DNA of 64,000 bases from the NCBI RefSeq assembly GCF_900207585.1, contig NZ_OAOP01000005.1, forward strand, positions 1-64,000, read 5' to 3'. The notes below the pieces were generated by a model that saw nothing but the letters and a program-made list of their open reading frames with translations, was not told the DNA's origin and made no database searches. Source of the DNA: Bacillus oleivorans (lineage in GTDB: Bacteria > Bacillota > Bacilli > Bacillales > JC228). This document shows positions 52,911 to 62,599 of this stretch, piece by piece (positions within the stretch are counted from its first letter, which is position 1; every line of letters starts with the position of its first letter). The position numbers and the translations under genes were made by a program.

Positions 52911-53717
52911 CTAGTTATCTTTAATTAATTTTTTCTCTATTAGTTCAACAACTTTATACATAATAGTAGCAAAAACTGCAATGACAAGCAGAGACAGCAT
53001 AACCAATGTAAAGTTGAAAACCTGGAAACCATATATAATCGAGTAGCCTAACCCTTGGGAGGACACTAAAAATTCTCCGACAATAACCCCTACCCAAGAT
53101 AAGCCTACATTAACTTTTAAGGTTGAAATAATGGTCGGAAAAGAAGCAGGAAGAATCGCTTCTTTAAACATTTGAAATCGTGTGGCCTGGAAGGTTTGTA
53201 AAACTTTTAAATAATTTGGATCGACTTCGCGAAAAGAGGTATATACCACGATCGTTGTAATGATGACAGAAATAATAGTTCCCATCGCAATAATAGATGC
53301 AAAATTAGGACCCAACGCAACGATTAAAATCGGGCCTAATGCGACCTTAGGCATTGCATTTAATACCACTAAATAAGGATCAGCAATCTTAGAAAAAAAC
53401 GGAAACCACCATAATATCGCGGCCAATACCGTACCTAGCAAAGTTCCTAAGATAAAGCCTAAAACTGTTTCAAAAAGAGTTACCCCGATTTCTGAAAATA
53501 GCGAAGCATCTTGAACCTTATTAATAAATAAGTCAAAGACCTTAGATGGGGAACTAAAAATAAGCGGGTTAACCCAAGAAAGGCTGCTGGCGATTTCCCA
53601 TAAAGCAAAAAAGGCAATGAATATGATGATTTGGTAAATCCGTACCATTCTTTTTTCTTTAATTAGACTTTGTTTATATTGTTCATGAAGGAGATTGATA
53701 TCAGGCTTTTGTTTCAA
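52911..53717 (-). CDS. ytlD: ABC transporter permease, YtlD type (268 aa)
   Basis: Five or six membrane helices with the SsuC/TauC-type loop [20 protein letters not shown] and the [20 protein letters not shown] block. The chosen start is a TTG 10 bases after AAGGAG, overlapping the ATPase gene by 17 bases. The set binding protein-ATPase-permease matches ytlA-ytlC-ytlD. The substrate is probably a small sulfur or nitrogen compound; which one is unknown. Confidence 0.8.
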   Translation of the reverse strand: MKQKPDINLLHEQYKQSLIKEKRMVRIYQIIIFIAFFALWEIASSLSWVNPLIFSSPSKVFDLFINKVQDASLFSEIGVTLFETVLGFILGTLLGTVLAAILWWFPFFSKIADPYLVVLNAMPKVALGPILIVALGPNFASIIAMGTIISVIITTIVVYTSFREVDPNYLKVLQTFQATRFQMFKEAILPASFPTIISTLKVNVGLSWVGVIVGEFLVSSQGLGYSIIYGFQVFNFTLVMLSLLVIAVFATIMYKVVELIEKKLIKDN

Positions 53718-54477
53718 GATTTTCCAACTCCTTCCATATTTCTTGAAACAGGTTAGAGTAGTCCGAATGCTGCCTTGCATGAAAAGGCTTTAGTTCTTTT
53801 AATTGTTCAGGAATATGAAAGATTTTATGAATCTTTCCTGGGTTACTTGATAATAAATAGATGGTATCACTCATGGCGATTGCTTCCCCAATGTCATGAG
53901 TAACCAGTACCGCTGTCTTCTTAAATGACTTTAGGGTTTCCCATACGAGATCCTCGAGTTTAAGTTTTGTTTGAAAATCTAAGGCAGAGAAAGGTTCATC
54001 CAGCAATAATAGCTTCGGATTGGTAGAGAGTGTCCGAACAAGAGCTACTCTTTGCCGCATCCCGCCTGACAGTTGTTTCGGGTATTGATCCTCAACTCCA
54101 GCTAGTCCCATTTCTTTTAATAAATCTAGGACTCTTTGAGATGAATCCGGATTTAATTGTCCTTGCAGCTTTAATCCAAGTGTGATGTTTTCTTTTATTG
54201 TTTTCCAAGGAAATAAATAATCCTGTTGCAGCATGTATCCAACCTGTTGTGAGGCCTCATCCAGAACTGATTTCCCCTCAATCGAGACTCTTCCTTCTGT
54301 TGGGGGAAATAGACCTGCAATAATGGAAAGGAGTGTTGTCTTTCCGCAACCGCTCGGACCGAGGAGGGAGATGAATTCTCCTTCCTCTGATGTAAAATGG
54401 ATGTCTTCAAGAGCGGTCGTGGCCGTTTTTTTCGTGAAGTAGGTGTGATGAACATGTTCAACTGACAAAAAACTCAT
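53701..54477 (-). CDS. ytlC: ABC transporter ATP-binding protein, YtlC type (258 aa)
   Basis: Walker [11 protein letters not shown]-loop [10 protein letters not shown], signature [11 protein letters not shown] and Walker [13 protein letters not shown] define an ABC ATPase of the nitrate/sulfonate/taurine group. The ATG after AAGGAGGCCGTTCAAAC is used. Lies between the binding protein and the permease in one operon. Confidence 0.87.
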   Translation of the reverse strand: MSFLSVEHVHHTYFTKKTATTALEDIHFTSEEGEFISLLGPSGCGKTTLLSIIAGLFPPTEGRVSIEGKSVLDEASQQVGYMLQQDYLFPWKTIKENITLGLKLQGQLNPDSSQRVLDLLKEMGLAGVEDQYPKQLSGGMRQRVALVRTLSTNPKLLLLDEPFSALDFQTKLKLEDLVWETLKSFKKTAVLVTHDIGEAIAMSDTIYLLSSNPGKIHKIFHIPEQLKELKPFHARQHSDYSNLFQEIWKELENLETKA

Positions 54478-54526
54478 GTTTGAACGGCCTCCTTTTTTAC
54501 TTTGAACCAATACAAGATTTTATACC

Positions 54527-55522
54527 TTACTCCTCAATTACAGATTCAGCAATCTCTGTATTTACTAATGTTTTATGATCCACCTGCTGCGGCAATTCCC
54601 CAGCTTCATCCATAATCGCTTGCAGGTTATTCCATTCTTCTTCATCTAAAATTGGATCAGTGGCAAAAGACCCTTGGCTTCTATAGCGATCAACACTCAT
54701 CTCAATAATGTCAAGCTCTGTATCTTCAAAATATGGCTGGATTGTTTCGGCAATTTCTCTTGCGCTGGCTGTTTGGATCCAGCCCTGGGCTTTGTAAAGA
54801 GCACGAGTGAATTTTTCAATGGTTTCTTTGTTTTCATCCATATAACTTTGTTTAGCCATAAAGGTTGTATATGGTACGTGTCCGGACTCAGTACCGAAGG
54901 AGGCAACAACATGGCCGATACCTTCTTTTTCAAAAACACTGGCTTGAGGCTCAAATAATTGGACATAGTCACCAGTTCCAGAAGCGAATGCACTGGAGAT
55001 GTTGGCGAAGTCAATGTTTTGAATTAGATTCAAGTCATTATGAGGATCGATTCCATGCTTCTTTAATACGAACTCCCCTACCATTTGCGGCATGCCGCCT
55101 TTACGCTGGCCGAGGAAAGTGGAGCCTTTTAACTGATCCCAAGAAAATTCTCCGATATTTTCACGGGCTACTAAAAAGGTTCCATCAGTTTGGGTTAATT
55201 GGGCAAAATTAATAACAGGATCATTAGAGCCTTGTGCATAAACATAGATGGATGTTTCGGATCCTACGAGACCGATCTCTGCACCATCTGAAAGTAAAGT
55301 TGTCATAACTTTATCACCGCCGAAAACGGTGGTAAGCTCAATGTCCAGACCTTCTTCTTCAAAGAAGCCTTTTTCAATGGCTACGTATTGAGGCGCGTAG
55401 AAAATTGAACGGGTTACTTCAGCAATACGTACCTTTTCATTTCCTGGGTTGCAAGCAGCTAATGTTATAATCAACATACAGGCTACAGTCAAAGAAAGTA
55501 AGACTTTAAACCACTTTCTCAT
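54527..55522 (-). CDS. ytlA: ABC transporter substrate-binding lipoprotein, YtlA type (331 aa)
   Basis: Lipobox LAAC (C24). The mature part is a periplasmic-binding fold of the NMT1/SsuA group: SIFYAPQYVAIEKGFFEEEGLDIEL near the start, GLVGSETSIYV and a late hinge RALYKAQGW. Order and likeness suggest ytlA. AGGAGG lies before the ATG. First gene of the ytlACD operon. Confidence 0.82.
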   Translation of the reverse strand: MRKWFKVLLSLTVACMLIITLAACNPGNEKVRIAEVTRSIFYAPQYVAIEKGFFEEEGLDIELTTVFGGDKVMTTLLSDGAEIGLVGSETSIYVYAQGSNDPVINFAQLTQTDGTFLVARENIGEFSWDQLKGSTFLGQRKGGMPQMVGEFVLKKHGIDPHNDLNLIQNIDFANISSAFASGTGDYVQLFEPQASVFEKEGIGHVVASFGTESGHVPYTTFMAKQSYMDENKETIEKFTRALYKAQGWIQTASAREIAETIQPYFEDTELDIIEMSVDRYRSQGSFATDPILDEEEWNNLQAIMDEAGELPQQVDHKTLVNTEIAESVIEE

Positions 55523-55821
55523 ATATTATCCTCCTCACAATTAGGCTTTTTCCTATGGGTATTCGCCCGGAAAAAGAATCTAACTTATCGTATGAAAAAA
55601 GAAAAAATGTGTGAATGCCCATATATAAAAAAGATTTTTTAGTGCCTAAGTGTTCCGGTTACCCTTAAGCAATGGTCCGATAGGCCATTCCCTAAGGGGC
55701 GGAATAACAGTCCTGAGTGCCAAATAACCGAACACAGAGCTCGGATAATCGAGCTAAAGGGCTAATAAATCCATTTACGACCAAGCAATCATTAAATATA
55801 GGTGAAAAGGAGTTTTTCATC
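55523..55821. other. Divergent intergenic region between ytlA and ytmA
   Basis: Holds the large palindromic element described next. No gene is supported; an ORF running through it into ytmA has no ribosome-binding site. Confidence 0.5.
55641..55757. repeat. Compact nested palindrome
   Basis: Arms such as CCCTTA/TAAGGG and AATGG/CCATT (loop TCCGATAGG), and GTGTTCCGGTTA against TAACCGAACAC, nest within about 95 bases. A further GAGCTCG-GATAAT-CGAGCT hairpin follows at 55737-55755. Nature unknown: repeat element or structured leader RNA. Confidence 0.65.
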
Positions 55822-56610
55822 ATGTCGCTCATAATCGATAAGCAAAAGTTTCCTTCTCCGCATCCAAACATTGACCTTTTTCACGTTACATATTATTCCA
55901 GTGGCTTAAAAGTGAAAGGGCTGCTTGCCGAACCGACAGGCACTCATTTATTAAATGGGTTTCTGTATTTGAGGGGCGGGATCAAAAATGTTGGAAAGGT
56001 AAGACCTGGACGAATTATACAGTTTGCATCAGAAGGCTTTGTCGTTTTTGCTCCTTTTTACAGGGGAAATCAAGGCGGGGAAGGTTTTGAGGATTTTGGC
56101 TTACAGGATAGGCACGATGCTTATTCAGGTTTTGATCTTTTAGCAGAACATCCGAGGGTTTCTGCCGATTCGATTCATGTTTTTGGTTTTTCAAGAGGAG
56201 GCGTTATGGCCCTCTGGACAGCCATAGAAAAACCAGCTGCATCAGTGGTTACATGGGGTGGTGTAAGTGATATGGCCCTTACTTACGCAGAAAGAACAGA
56301 TTTAAGAAGGATGATGAAGCGGGTCATTGGCGGGACACCCATGAAAGTGCCAGAACTGTATCAGGAACGAACCCCTCTCTACTATTTAGAAGGAATGGAA
56401 GCGCCTGTTCTTATAATTCATGGTCAAAAGGATGAAAATGTTTCTGTTGAACATGCATACCGGCTGGAAAAAAGACTAAAGGAGTTGGGAAAATTCGCGG
56501 ATTCCTGGTATTTTCCTGATTTTACCCACTATTTTCCTCCAGCTGTTAACAGAAAGACGGTCCACGAACTAACGATGTGGATGAAAAAATATGGACTTGG
56601 AAGGGGCTGA
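55822..56610 (+). CDS. ytmA: Alpha/beta hydrolase (prolyl oligopeptidase-like), YtmA type (262 aa)
   Basis: Hydrolase fold with nucleophile elbow VFGFSRGGVMALW, acid region LIIHGQKDENV and His in FTHYFPP near the end. Together they make a plausible Ser-Asp-His triad. The ATG following AAAAGGAG is used. Likeness and the linked downstream gene point to B. subtilis ytmA. Substrate unknown. Confidence 0.8.
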   Translation: MSLIIDKQKFPSPHPNIDLFHVTYYSSGLKVKGLLAEPTGTHLLNGFLYLRGGIKNVGKVRPGRIIQFASEGFVVFAPFYRGNQGGEGFEDFGLQDRHDAYSGFDLLAEHPRVSADSIHVFGFSRGGVMALWTAIEKPAASVVTWGGVSDMALTYAERTDLRRMMKRVIGGTPMKVPELYQERTPLYYLEGMEAPVLIIHGQKDENVSVEHAYRLEKRLKELGKFADSWYFPDFTHYFPPAVNRKTVHELTMWMKKYGLGRG

Positions 56611-56615
56611 TTTTT

Positions 56616-56858
56616 ATGGGGATGCCTTTGGAATTGCAAACAGTAATCGTTACAAACGGGAAAGAAAAGCGATTAAAGGAAAACACATTTGAACTTGTAA
56701 AAACAGGCTATCGTCTATACCCGATGCATATTCCCATCGAGGTCCGAAGAAAGAAGGAGTCTGAACCAAGCGGAACGGCTGTAATTGACTGTTTAAAATG
56801 GGAAGATAAAAAAACGGTTATTATATATCGGCTGGAATCGCTGTACTCTGTGAACTAA
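56616..56858 (+). CDS. ytmB: DUF2584 protein, YtmB type (80 aa)
   Basis: Short beta-rich product with TVIVTNGKEKRLKEN, KTGYRLYPMHIPI and SGTAVIDCLKWEDKKTVI, the DUF2584 pattern. AAGGGG lies 9 bases before the ATG (MGMPLEL). It starts 5 bases after ytmA and shares its transcript. Function unknown. Confidence 0.82.
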   Translation: MGMPLELQTVIVTNGKEKRLKENTFELVKTGYRLYPMHIPIEVRRKKESEPSGTAVIDCLKWEDKKTVIIYRLESLYSVN

Positions 56859-56860
56859 CT

Positions 56861-56889
56861 TAACCCTCTGATTTAGAGGGTTTTTTTCT
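56861..56889 (+). terminator. Terminator of ytmA-ytmB
   Basis: ACCCTCT and AGAGGGT pair around GATTT, followed by TTTTTTCTG. Confidence 0.9.
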
Positions 56890-56904
56890 GTATTTGGGAG
56901 AAGA

Positions 56905-57010
56905 AAGACAAAACCAGCAAAAATTAAGGTTAAAGTATCCTACATAAAGGCAATAAGGACAAAATCGGGGAAAGACAAGGTCAAAGTATCCTTCATAAAG
57001 GCGATGACCG
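56905..57010 (-). repeat. Two tandem units related to the 52-bp array
   Basis: Two direct copies of about 53 bases share AAGGT-AAAGTATCCT-CATAAAGGC and GACAAAA. On the minus strand they read GATTTTGTCCTTATTGCC and so on, like units 9-10 of the array at 38743-39240. Confidence 0.7.
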
Positions 57011-57114
57011 ATTACGTCGAATCGATAAATAATGCATTCTCGCACAATAAATTACCCCCGCCCAATTCAATCATATTTACCTTCGGACAAGAATAAAAAT
57101 AAAAAGAATGGCTT

Positions 57115-57258
57115 GACCTATTTTATACTTTAAGCGTATTAATTGGCAGCAATAAAGATAAATCGACGAAGTGGCCAATTTTAGGAATAAAGTATAAGGG
57201 CAACTAGACAATCGCCTAAACCTAAAGGTTAGCGCTAGTCAAGTTTTCTTTAGATGAA
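57115..57258 (+). repeat. Dispersed intergenic repeat, copy 2
   Basis: Reads ATCGACGAAGTGGCC, AATTTTAGGAATAAAGTATA, AGGGCAACTAGACAATCGCCTA-like blocks and GCGCTAGTCAAGTTTTCTTT in the same order as the complement of 25965-26100. Confidence 0.7.
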
Positions 57259-57314
57259 GCCCCACAACAGGAAGATACTTTAAACAATCCGTGTACTGGA
57301 CAGTAGGGATGAAC

Positions 57315-57926
57315 ATGTATCAATTTTGGAGGAAAAGCGGGTTTGTGATAGCTGGGGGAACAATTCAGGGACTTGGAATGGGATTGTTTTTGTTTCCTCA
57401 TTCGATTCCATCAGGAGGAGCTGGCGGGATATCAGTTCTTTTAAATCATTTTCTTTTAATCAATATGGGATTAGCCCTATGGATTGTAAATTTTTCAATG
57501 CTTATGCTCGCGATGAAATATTTGGGAAACAGATCTGTAATTTGGACTATGGTAGCGATTACCGTTACTTCTCTCTCGATTGGCTTTTTTCAGCATATCA
57601 TTCCAACCCCAATCGGCAATGTATGGATAGATGTTGTAGTTGGGTCTGTTTTTCTTGGAACAGGGATCGGACTGTTGCTAAGGGAAGGCGTCTCCAACGG
57701 TGGAGTTGGAGTAATCGCCTTAATTATTGCCAAGTATCGGCATGTGTACCCTGGTAAACCATTATTTTGGATGAATGGTTTTATTTTTATTTTAACCGCT
57801 TCTATTATCAGCTGGGAAATTATCATTCAGGCTTTGTTAAGCCAATGGATTTCAACGAAAATGGTCGATGCTATCTATAGTATTAATTTCCACTCTGTTT
57901 ACACATTAAGCTGGAGGAAAAAGTAA
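57315..57926 (+). CDS. YitT-family membrane protein without DUF2179 tail (about 203 aa)
   Basis: Five or six membrane helices with GLGMGLFLFPHSIPSGGAGG near the start and LGTGIGLLLREGVSNGGVG, the YitT (DUF161) hallmarks. The C-terminal DUF2179 domain found in many members is missing. The third possible start (ATG after AGTAGGG) is preferred to the GTG eight codons upstream. Function unknown. Confidence 0.75.
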   Translation: MYQFWRKSGFVIAGGTIQGLGMGLFLFPHSIPSGGAGGISVLLNHFLLINMGLALWIVNFSMLMLAMKYLGNRSVIWTMVAITVTSLSIGFFQHIIPTPIGNVWIDVVVGSVFLGTGIGLLLREGVSNGGVGVIALIIAKYRHVYPGKPLFWMNGFIFILTASIISWEIIIQALLSQWISTKMVDAIYSINFHSVYTLSWRKK

Positions 57927-57930
57927 ACCT

Positions 57931-59178
57931 TTATACATAATTGTAACGGAATGGGGCGTGTTTCTTTTCGCCATCTGATTTTTTGACATGGATTAATGTT
58001 AAGGCGAGCAGCGCGCACAAGAGTGTCAGTGCAGCAAGAGCATAAAACATGCCGGGACGCGACCAATCCAATAAGCGGGTCATAATTGGCGGTCCGACAG
58101 CCACCCCTATGAATCGGACTGAACCATATAAAGAGGTGACAAAACCCCTTCGCTCTTTTCCAACCGAGCCAGTAATTAAACTATTAATGGACGGTAAGAT
58201 TAAACCAGTTCCTACACTGCTTATTGCCAGAACCAGCAAAAATGGCACTAACCTTTCAATGAACGATAATAAACTATAGGAGAGTGTCATCAGTAAAAAT
58301 CCAAGTACAGTTAACCGTTTCATGATAAATAAATTCTTACCGATTTTACTGCCTGTAATATAAGAGGTTATACCCATAACTAACAAAGGAATTGCAAGAA
58401 TAAGACCCTTTATGACTCCATCAATTTTATAATCCTTTTCTAATACATCGCTTAAATAGAAAAGAATCCCAAACAAGGTAAACAAACAGGTTGCACCGGC
58501 TAAATAGGTTGTAAGCAGCCAGCGGCCTTCATATTTAAAGACACTAAGCAGACCTCTCATATATTTACGAAAAGGAGGAGGTGCCTGGCGGTGTCTTTTT
58601 TCTTTGATAAAAATCCAAGTTAAAATGATCGAAACGACACAAATCGCAGGAAAGGCAAAAAAAACAGCATACCACACAATCAGGCCAACTAAAGATCCAA
58701 TAATGGGTGATAATACTTTACCTAAACCATTAGAGGCTTCGACGATTCCGAGTACCTTGCTTCTTTCTCCTCCTTTAAACAGGTCGGCGGTTAAAGCCAT
58801 TGCAATCGGTGCAGTTCCTGCAGCGCCAATCCCTTGTAAGGTTCGTCCAATTAATATCCATGCAAACGCATTATTAAAAGCGGAAGCAGCAAACCCAGCG
58901 AGCAATCCGCCAATCCCATAAAGAATGAGAGCAGGCAATATAATAATCTTTCTTGAAAATCGGTCTGAAAGATAACCAAGGATTGGAATAAATATCGCAG
59001 CAGCGATGGAAAAGACTGTTATGGTTAAGCTTACTTGGAATTGGCTAAGTTTCAGGGCTGTCTTCATTTGCGGAAAGATTGGAATTAGCATTGAATTACC
59101 AAGAGTCATTATGAGCGGAATTGAACCTATAGCGGTTATCATCATTCCCTTATTATTGGACGCCACGGGCTTGTACAC
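57931..59178 (-). CDS. MFS efflux-type transporter (415 aa)
   Basis: Twelve hydrophobic segments with the MFS motifs [13 protein letters not shown] (motif A) and [18 protein letters not shown] (motif B), PIIGSLVG (motif C-like) and [13 protein letters not shown] in the second half. This is the DHA1 drug-efflux style. The start is a GTG with AAAGGA very close to it; adjacent ATGs 11-12 codons later are alternatives. Substrate unknown. Confidence 0.8.
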   Translation of the reverse strand: MYKPVASNNKGMMITAIGSIPLIMTLGNSMLIPIFPQMKTALKLSQFQVSLTITVFSIAAAIFIPILGYLSDRFSRKIIILPALILYGIGGLLAGFAASAFNNAFAWILIGRTLQGIGAAGTAPIAMALTADLFKGGERSKVLGIVEASNGLGKVLSPIIGSLVGLIVWYAVFFAFPAICVVSIILTWIFIKEKRHRQAPPPFRKYMRGLLSVFKYEGRWLLTTYLAGATCLFTLFGILFYLSDVLEKDYKIDGVIKGLILAIPLLVMGITSYITGSKIGKNLFIMKRLTVLGFLLMTLSYSLLSFIERLVPFLLVLAISSVGTGLILPSINSLITGSVGKERRGFVTSLYGSVRFIGVAVGPPIMTRLLDWSRPGMFYALAALTLLCALLALTLIHVKKSDGEKKHAPFRYNYV

Positions 59179-59222
59179 ATCCTTTTTTAGACTTCTTAAA
59201 CCATAACTTTATGGTGAACGAT

Positions 59223-59723
59223 TTATTTTAAATTCATAGGAGGCGGGACTAGCCAGCCTTTTTCCTTTGAAATTTTTAATAGTTTTTCTTCATATTCTGT
59301 TCTCTGTGTATGAAACTCTCCGAACATCTGCGCAATATCCTCCCGCAGCGAAATTCCCATTACATAACTGAATAAAATGTTTCCAGCGATTATTTCTCTT
59401 TGCACGAGTCCGGCAATTTCCGGATCATTGAACCTGGCTCCTGCAGGAATATCCTCTGGCTGTACATCAGGTCTGGCTGGGGGAGCTGGCGGCAGGCGAA
59501 TTCCGCTGGTTTTGAGAATGGCTTCGGTTTGTTGTTCCTCTTGTTTGACACAGTTTTCCGTGAAATCCTCCAGAAATGCTTTTAAGTCGTGATCGCTAGA
59601 GTGATTCGTTAAGATTTGAAGCGTTACTAAAAACCCCTTTGTAGCATAAAGGTGCGACCAAAGATTAAAGACCTCACCCGAATGCAGCGGCTCTTCTTGT
59701 GGCTTACTACTTAAGATCCCCAT
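59223..59723 (-). CDS. DUF3231 protein (166 aa)
   Basis: Helical protein with LHSGEVFNLWSHLYATKGFL, DHDLKAFLEDF and EYEEKLLKISKEKGWLVPPP, the DUF3231 pattern of spore formers (ferritin-like bundle, function unknown). A single-domain version; many members have two. AAAGGATGG precedes the ATG. Transcribed away from ssuA. Confidence 0.78.
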   Translation of the reverse strand: MGILSSKPQEEPLHSGEVFNLWSHLYATKGFLVTLQILTNHSSDHDLKAFLEDFTENCVKQEEQQTEAILKTSGIRLPPAPPARPDVQPEDIPAGARFNDPEIAGLVQREIIAGNILFSYVMGISLREDIAQMFGEFHTQRTEYEEKLLKISKEKGWLVPPPMNLK

Positions 59724-59895
59724 TCGTTTCCATCCTTTCTTTACAAATAAAATCCATATTATTGTTTCTCCATGATGAAATTTTATGTCTCTATTTACAT
59801 TTATTTGAATCGGGACAGGAACCTACCTTTCTTACAAACATAGGCTAAAACAGATTGATTTTATGTGAAAAAAGCTGAAAACAAGGAGTGAGAAC

Positions 59896-60867
59896 ATGAA
59901 AGTATCCAGGGGGAAACCTATTTTTAATACGATCATTAGCTTATTTTTAATGGTTAGTTTTGTCCTGGCAGGCTGCAGCGCAGGTGATGCTGAAGCGGAA
60001 AATGGCTCAAATGTAATTAGGATTGGGTATCAGAAAAATGGGCCGTTGCTTATTTTAAAATCACTTGGGACAGTAGAAGACCGCCTAGAGGAAATTGGTT
60101 ATACGGTGGAATGGAATGAATTTCAGGCAGGTCCCGCGTTGCTTGAGGCACTTAATGCAGGAAGTATTGACTTAGGAAGAACAGGAAATTCACCTCCAAT
60201 TTTTGCTCAGGCAGCTGACGCTCCGCTTGTCTATATGGCAGCGGGGAAATCCAAATTTAAGGGGAGCGGCATTCTTGTTCCAGAGGACTCTCCAATTCAA
60301 GCACTAGAAGATCTAAAAGGTAAACGGATTGGCTTTGCAAAGGGATCGAGCTCACACTTTCTTCTTGTTAAAGCACTCGAAAGTGTGGGAATTTCATATG
60401 ACGAGATTACACCTGCTTATCTGCAGCCAGGCGATGCAAGGGTTGCATTTGAACAGGGCAATATAGATGCTTGGGTTGTATGGGATCCATATACAGCTTC
60501 AGCCCAAATAAACTCGAATGCTCGTATGATTGTTGATGGTGAGGGTTTCACTACAGACAGGGACTTCTTTTTAGCAAACAAAGATTTCGCTATTAAGCAC
60601 AAGGAAGCACTTGACGTTGTGATTGAAGAAGTTCAAAAATCTTCAGAGTGGGCGAATCAAAATCATGACGAACTGATCCCAATGCTTGCCGAAGTTTTAA
60701 AAATAGATGAAGCCTCAATTAAAATGAGTGTTGAAAGACGGGTTTACGGAGTTGATGAGCTTTCACCAGAAATCATGGAAGAACAGCAGAAAATAGCAGA
60801 CACTTTTTATAATTTAGATATCATTCCGAAGAAGGTAAACGTTCAGGATGCTCTTATAAAGGAATAG
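59896..60867 (+). CDS. ssuA: Aliphatic sulfonate ABC transporter substrate-binding protein
   Basis: Lipobox VLAGC (C27). The mature domain reads RIGYQKNGPLLILKSLG, then WNEFQAGPALLEALNAGSID and GRTGNSPPIFAQAA, the SsuA signatures. Later DARVAFEQGNIDAWVVWDPY forms the other lobe. It binds alkanesulfonates outside the cell. AAGGAG precedes the ATG. It is the first gene of an A-C-B set. Confidence 0.88.
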   Translation: MKVSRGKPIFNTIISLFLMVSFVLAGCSAGDAEAENGSNVIRIGYQKNGPLLILKSLGTVEDRLEEIGYTVEWNEFQAGPALLEALNAGSIDLGRTGNSPPIFAQAADAPLVYMAAGKSKFKGSGILVPEDSPIQALEDLKGKRIGFAKGSSSHFLLVKALESVGISYDEITPAYLQPGDARVAFEQGNIDAWVVWDPYTASAQINSNARMIVDGEGFTTDRDFFLANKDFAIKHKEALDVVIEEVQKSSEWANQNHDELIPMLAEVLKIDEASIKMSVERRVYGVDELSPEIMEEQQKIADTFYNLDIIPKKVNVQDALIKE

Positions 60868-60911
60868 CAGATGGGAATATACATGATATCAAAAAGGAAG
60901 GAGGGGGAAAA

Positions 60912-61676
60912 TTGAAACCGACGGTAACGGGTTTACTGACCAGACTGGTTCCATGGGCGATCCCTTTTTTCTTACTAGTCCTATGGCAGATTTTATCCTG
61001 GCAGGGGGTAATCCCTGAGAGAATTTTGCCTGCGCCTACCGCTGTATTTGAAGCAGGATTTTCCCTATTGATGACAGGGGAATTGATAGACCATATTTCT
61101 ATTAGTCTTTGGAGAGCATTAGCCGGATTCTTAATTGGGGGATCGGTTGGGTTTTTACTCGGTCTTTTCAATGGAATCTTCCGTACTTCCGATCTTTTAT
61201 TTGATACTTCTATTCAAATGTTAAGGAACATTCCGCATTTAGCGATGATCCCTCTTGTCATTCTGTGGTTTGGTATTGATGAAGTGTCTAAAGTATTTTT
61301 AGTCGCACTGGGTGTTTTATTTCCAATCTATATTAACACCTATCATGGCATCAAGTCAGTTGATAAGACCCTCATTGAAATGGGCAAAGCTTATGGATTA
61401 AAAGGCACGTCACTGTTTTTCACTATTATCTTTCCAGGTGCCTTATCATCTATTCTCGTTGGGATTCGCTTTTCGTTAGGCGTTATGTGGCTGACTTTAA
61501 TTGTTGCCGAAACGATTTCTGCCCACACAGGGATTGGGTATATGGCCATGAATGCCCGCGAATTTATGCAAATGGATGTAATCGTCCTTAGCATCGTCCT
61601 CTATGCCTTATTTGGTAAGCTTTCTGATGTAATTGCCCGGTATTTTGAAGGTAAATGGCTTCAATGGAATACGTAA
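60912..61676 (+). CDS. ssuC: Aliphatic sulfonate ABC transporter permease
   Basis: Six membrane helices with the SsuC loop LIEMGKAYGLKGTSLFFTI and RFSLGVMWLTLIVAETISAH. LPAPTAVFEAG follows the first helix. A TTG after GGAGGAGGGGG is the start. Works with the neighbouring binding protein and ATPase. Confidence 0.88.
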   Translation: MKPTVTGLLTRLVPWAIPFFLLVLWQILSWQGVIPERILPAPTAVFEAGFSLLMTGELIDHISISLWRALAGFLIGGSVGFLLGLFNGIFRTSDLLFDTSIQMLRNIPHLAMIPLVILWFGIDEVSKVFLVALGVLFPIYINTYHGIKSVDKTLIEMGKAYGLKGTSLFFTIIFPGALSSILVGIRFSLGVMWLTLIVAETISAHTGIGYMAMNAREFMQMDVIVLSIVLYALFGKLSDVIARYFEGKWLQWNT

Positions 61677-61695
61677 AAACATGGAGGGGGAAGCC

Positions 61696-62460
61696 TTGGA
61701 AACGAAATTTCCGAAAATTCATGTGAAATTAGAGAATATCAAAAAGTCCTATGATAATCGGGTGGTCCTTGAAGGAATTAACCTTGATATTCATGAAGGG
61801 GAATTTGTTGCAATCGTTGGGAAGAGCGGCTGTGGAAAAAGTACATTGCTTCGATTGATGGCAGGCTTAGAAGCATGTGATGATGGAGCGATTAGGATCA
61901 ATGGAACGAATCTCATGGGTTTAAACAAAGAAGCTAGAATAATGTTTCAGGATGGTCGTCTGCTGCCATGGAAAAGAATTTTAGAAAATGTCGGTTTGGG
62001 CCTGATTGGCGAGTGGCGTCCTAAAGCAATTGAAGCCTTGCGGAATGTAGGGCTGGAGGATCGGCTAAAGGATTGGCCTTCCAAACTGTCGGGAGGACAA
62101 AAGCAGCGGGTGGCGCTGGCCAGAGCCCTTGTTCATCAGCCGAATATTCTCTTATTAGATGAGCCGCTTGGAGCGCTGGATGCATTAACCCGGCTTGAAA
62201 TGCAGGACCTGATAGAGGAGATTTGGAGACAAAAGAAAATAACTTCTGTTCTTGTCACTCATGATGTTGAGGAAGCGGTTGCCCTTGCCGACCGTGTGAT
62301 TTTAATAGAAGCGGGCCAGATCGTACTCAATATACCAATCAATCTGCCGCGAAGAAGACAACGCACTCACCCTGGGTTTGCGAAGTACGTAGAGGAAATT
62401 CTGGAAAGAATTATGGGTAGCAACACTGATAATGGGAATTTAAAGGTTGCATTTAAATAA
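61696..62460 (+). CDS. ssuB: Aliphatic sulfonate ABC transporter ATP-binding protein
   Basis: Walker A GKSGCGKST, Q-loop MFQDGRLLPW, signature LSGGQKQRVALARAL and Walker B ILLLDEPLGALD. The TTG start with GGAGGGGG 5 bases upstream is best; an ATG five codons earlier and a longer extension overlapping ssuC lack a site. No ssuD-type monooxygenase follows, so sulfite release must rely on genes elsewhere. Confidence 0.87.
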   Translation: METKFPKIHVKLENIKKSYDNRVVLEGINLDIHEGEFVAIVGKSGCGKSTLLRLMAGLEACDDGAIRINGTNLMGLNKEARIMFQDGRLLPWKRILENVGLGLIGEWRPKAIEALRNVGLEDRLKDWPSKLSGGQKQRVALARALVHQPNILLLDEPLGALDALTRLEMQDLIEEIWRQKKITSVLVTHDVEEAVALADRVILIEAGQIVLNIPINLPRRRQRTHPGFAKYVEEILERIMGSNTDNGNLKVAFK

Positions 62461-62488
62461 GGAGAGAACAAGTTCTCTCCTTTTTGAT
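62459..62488 (+). terminator. Terminator of the ssu genes
   Basis: AAGGAGAGAAC and GTTCTCTCCTT pair around AA and TTTTGA follows. Confidence 0.9.
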
Positions 62489-62599
62489 ACTTTAGAAGGT
62501 TATAAGTGCGATAATTTTTTTAAATTTGCTATATGGTTGTCCTTCCTTCTAAATTCCGTGCATACACTAAAAGTGTTAATGGTATTGGAGGAGTGGCGT

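Noticed and set aside
59730-59895. SAM (S-box) riboswitch or T-box ahead of ssuA
   Set aside because: Conserved S-box blocks and the T-box TGGN motif with terminator were not found.
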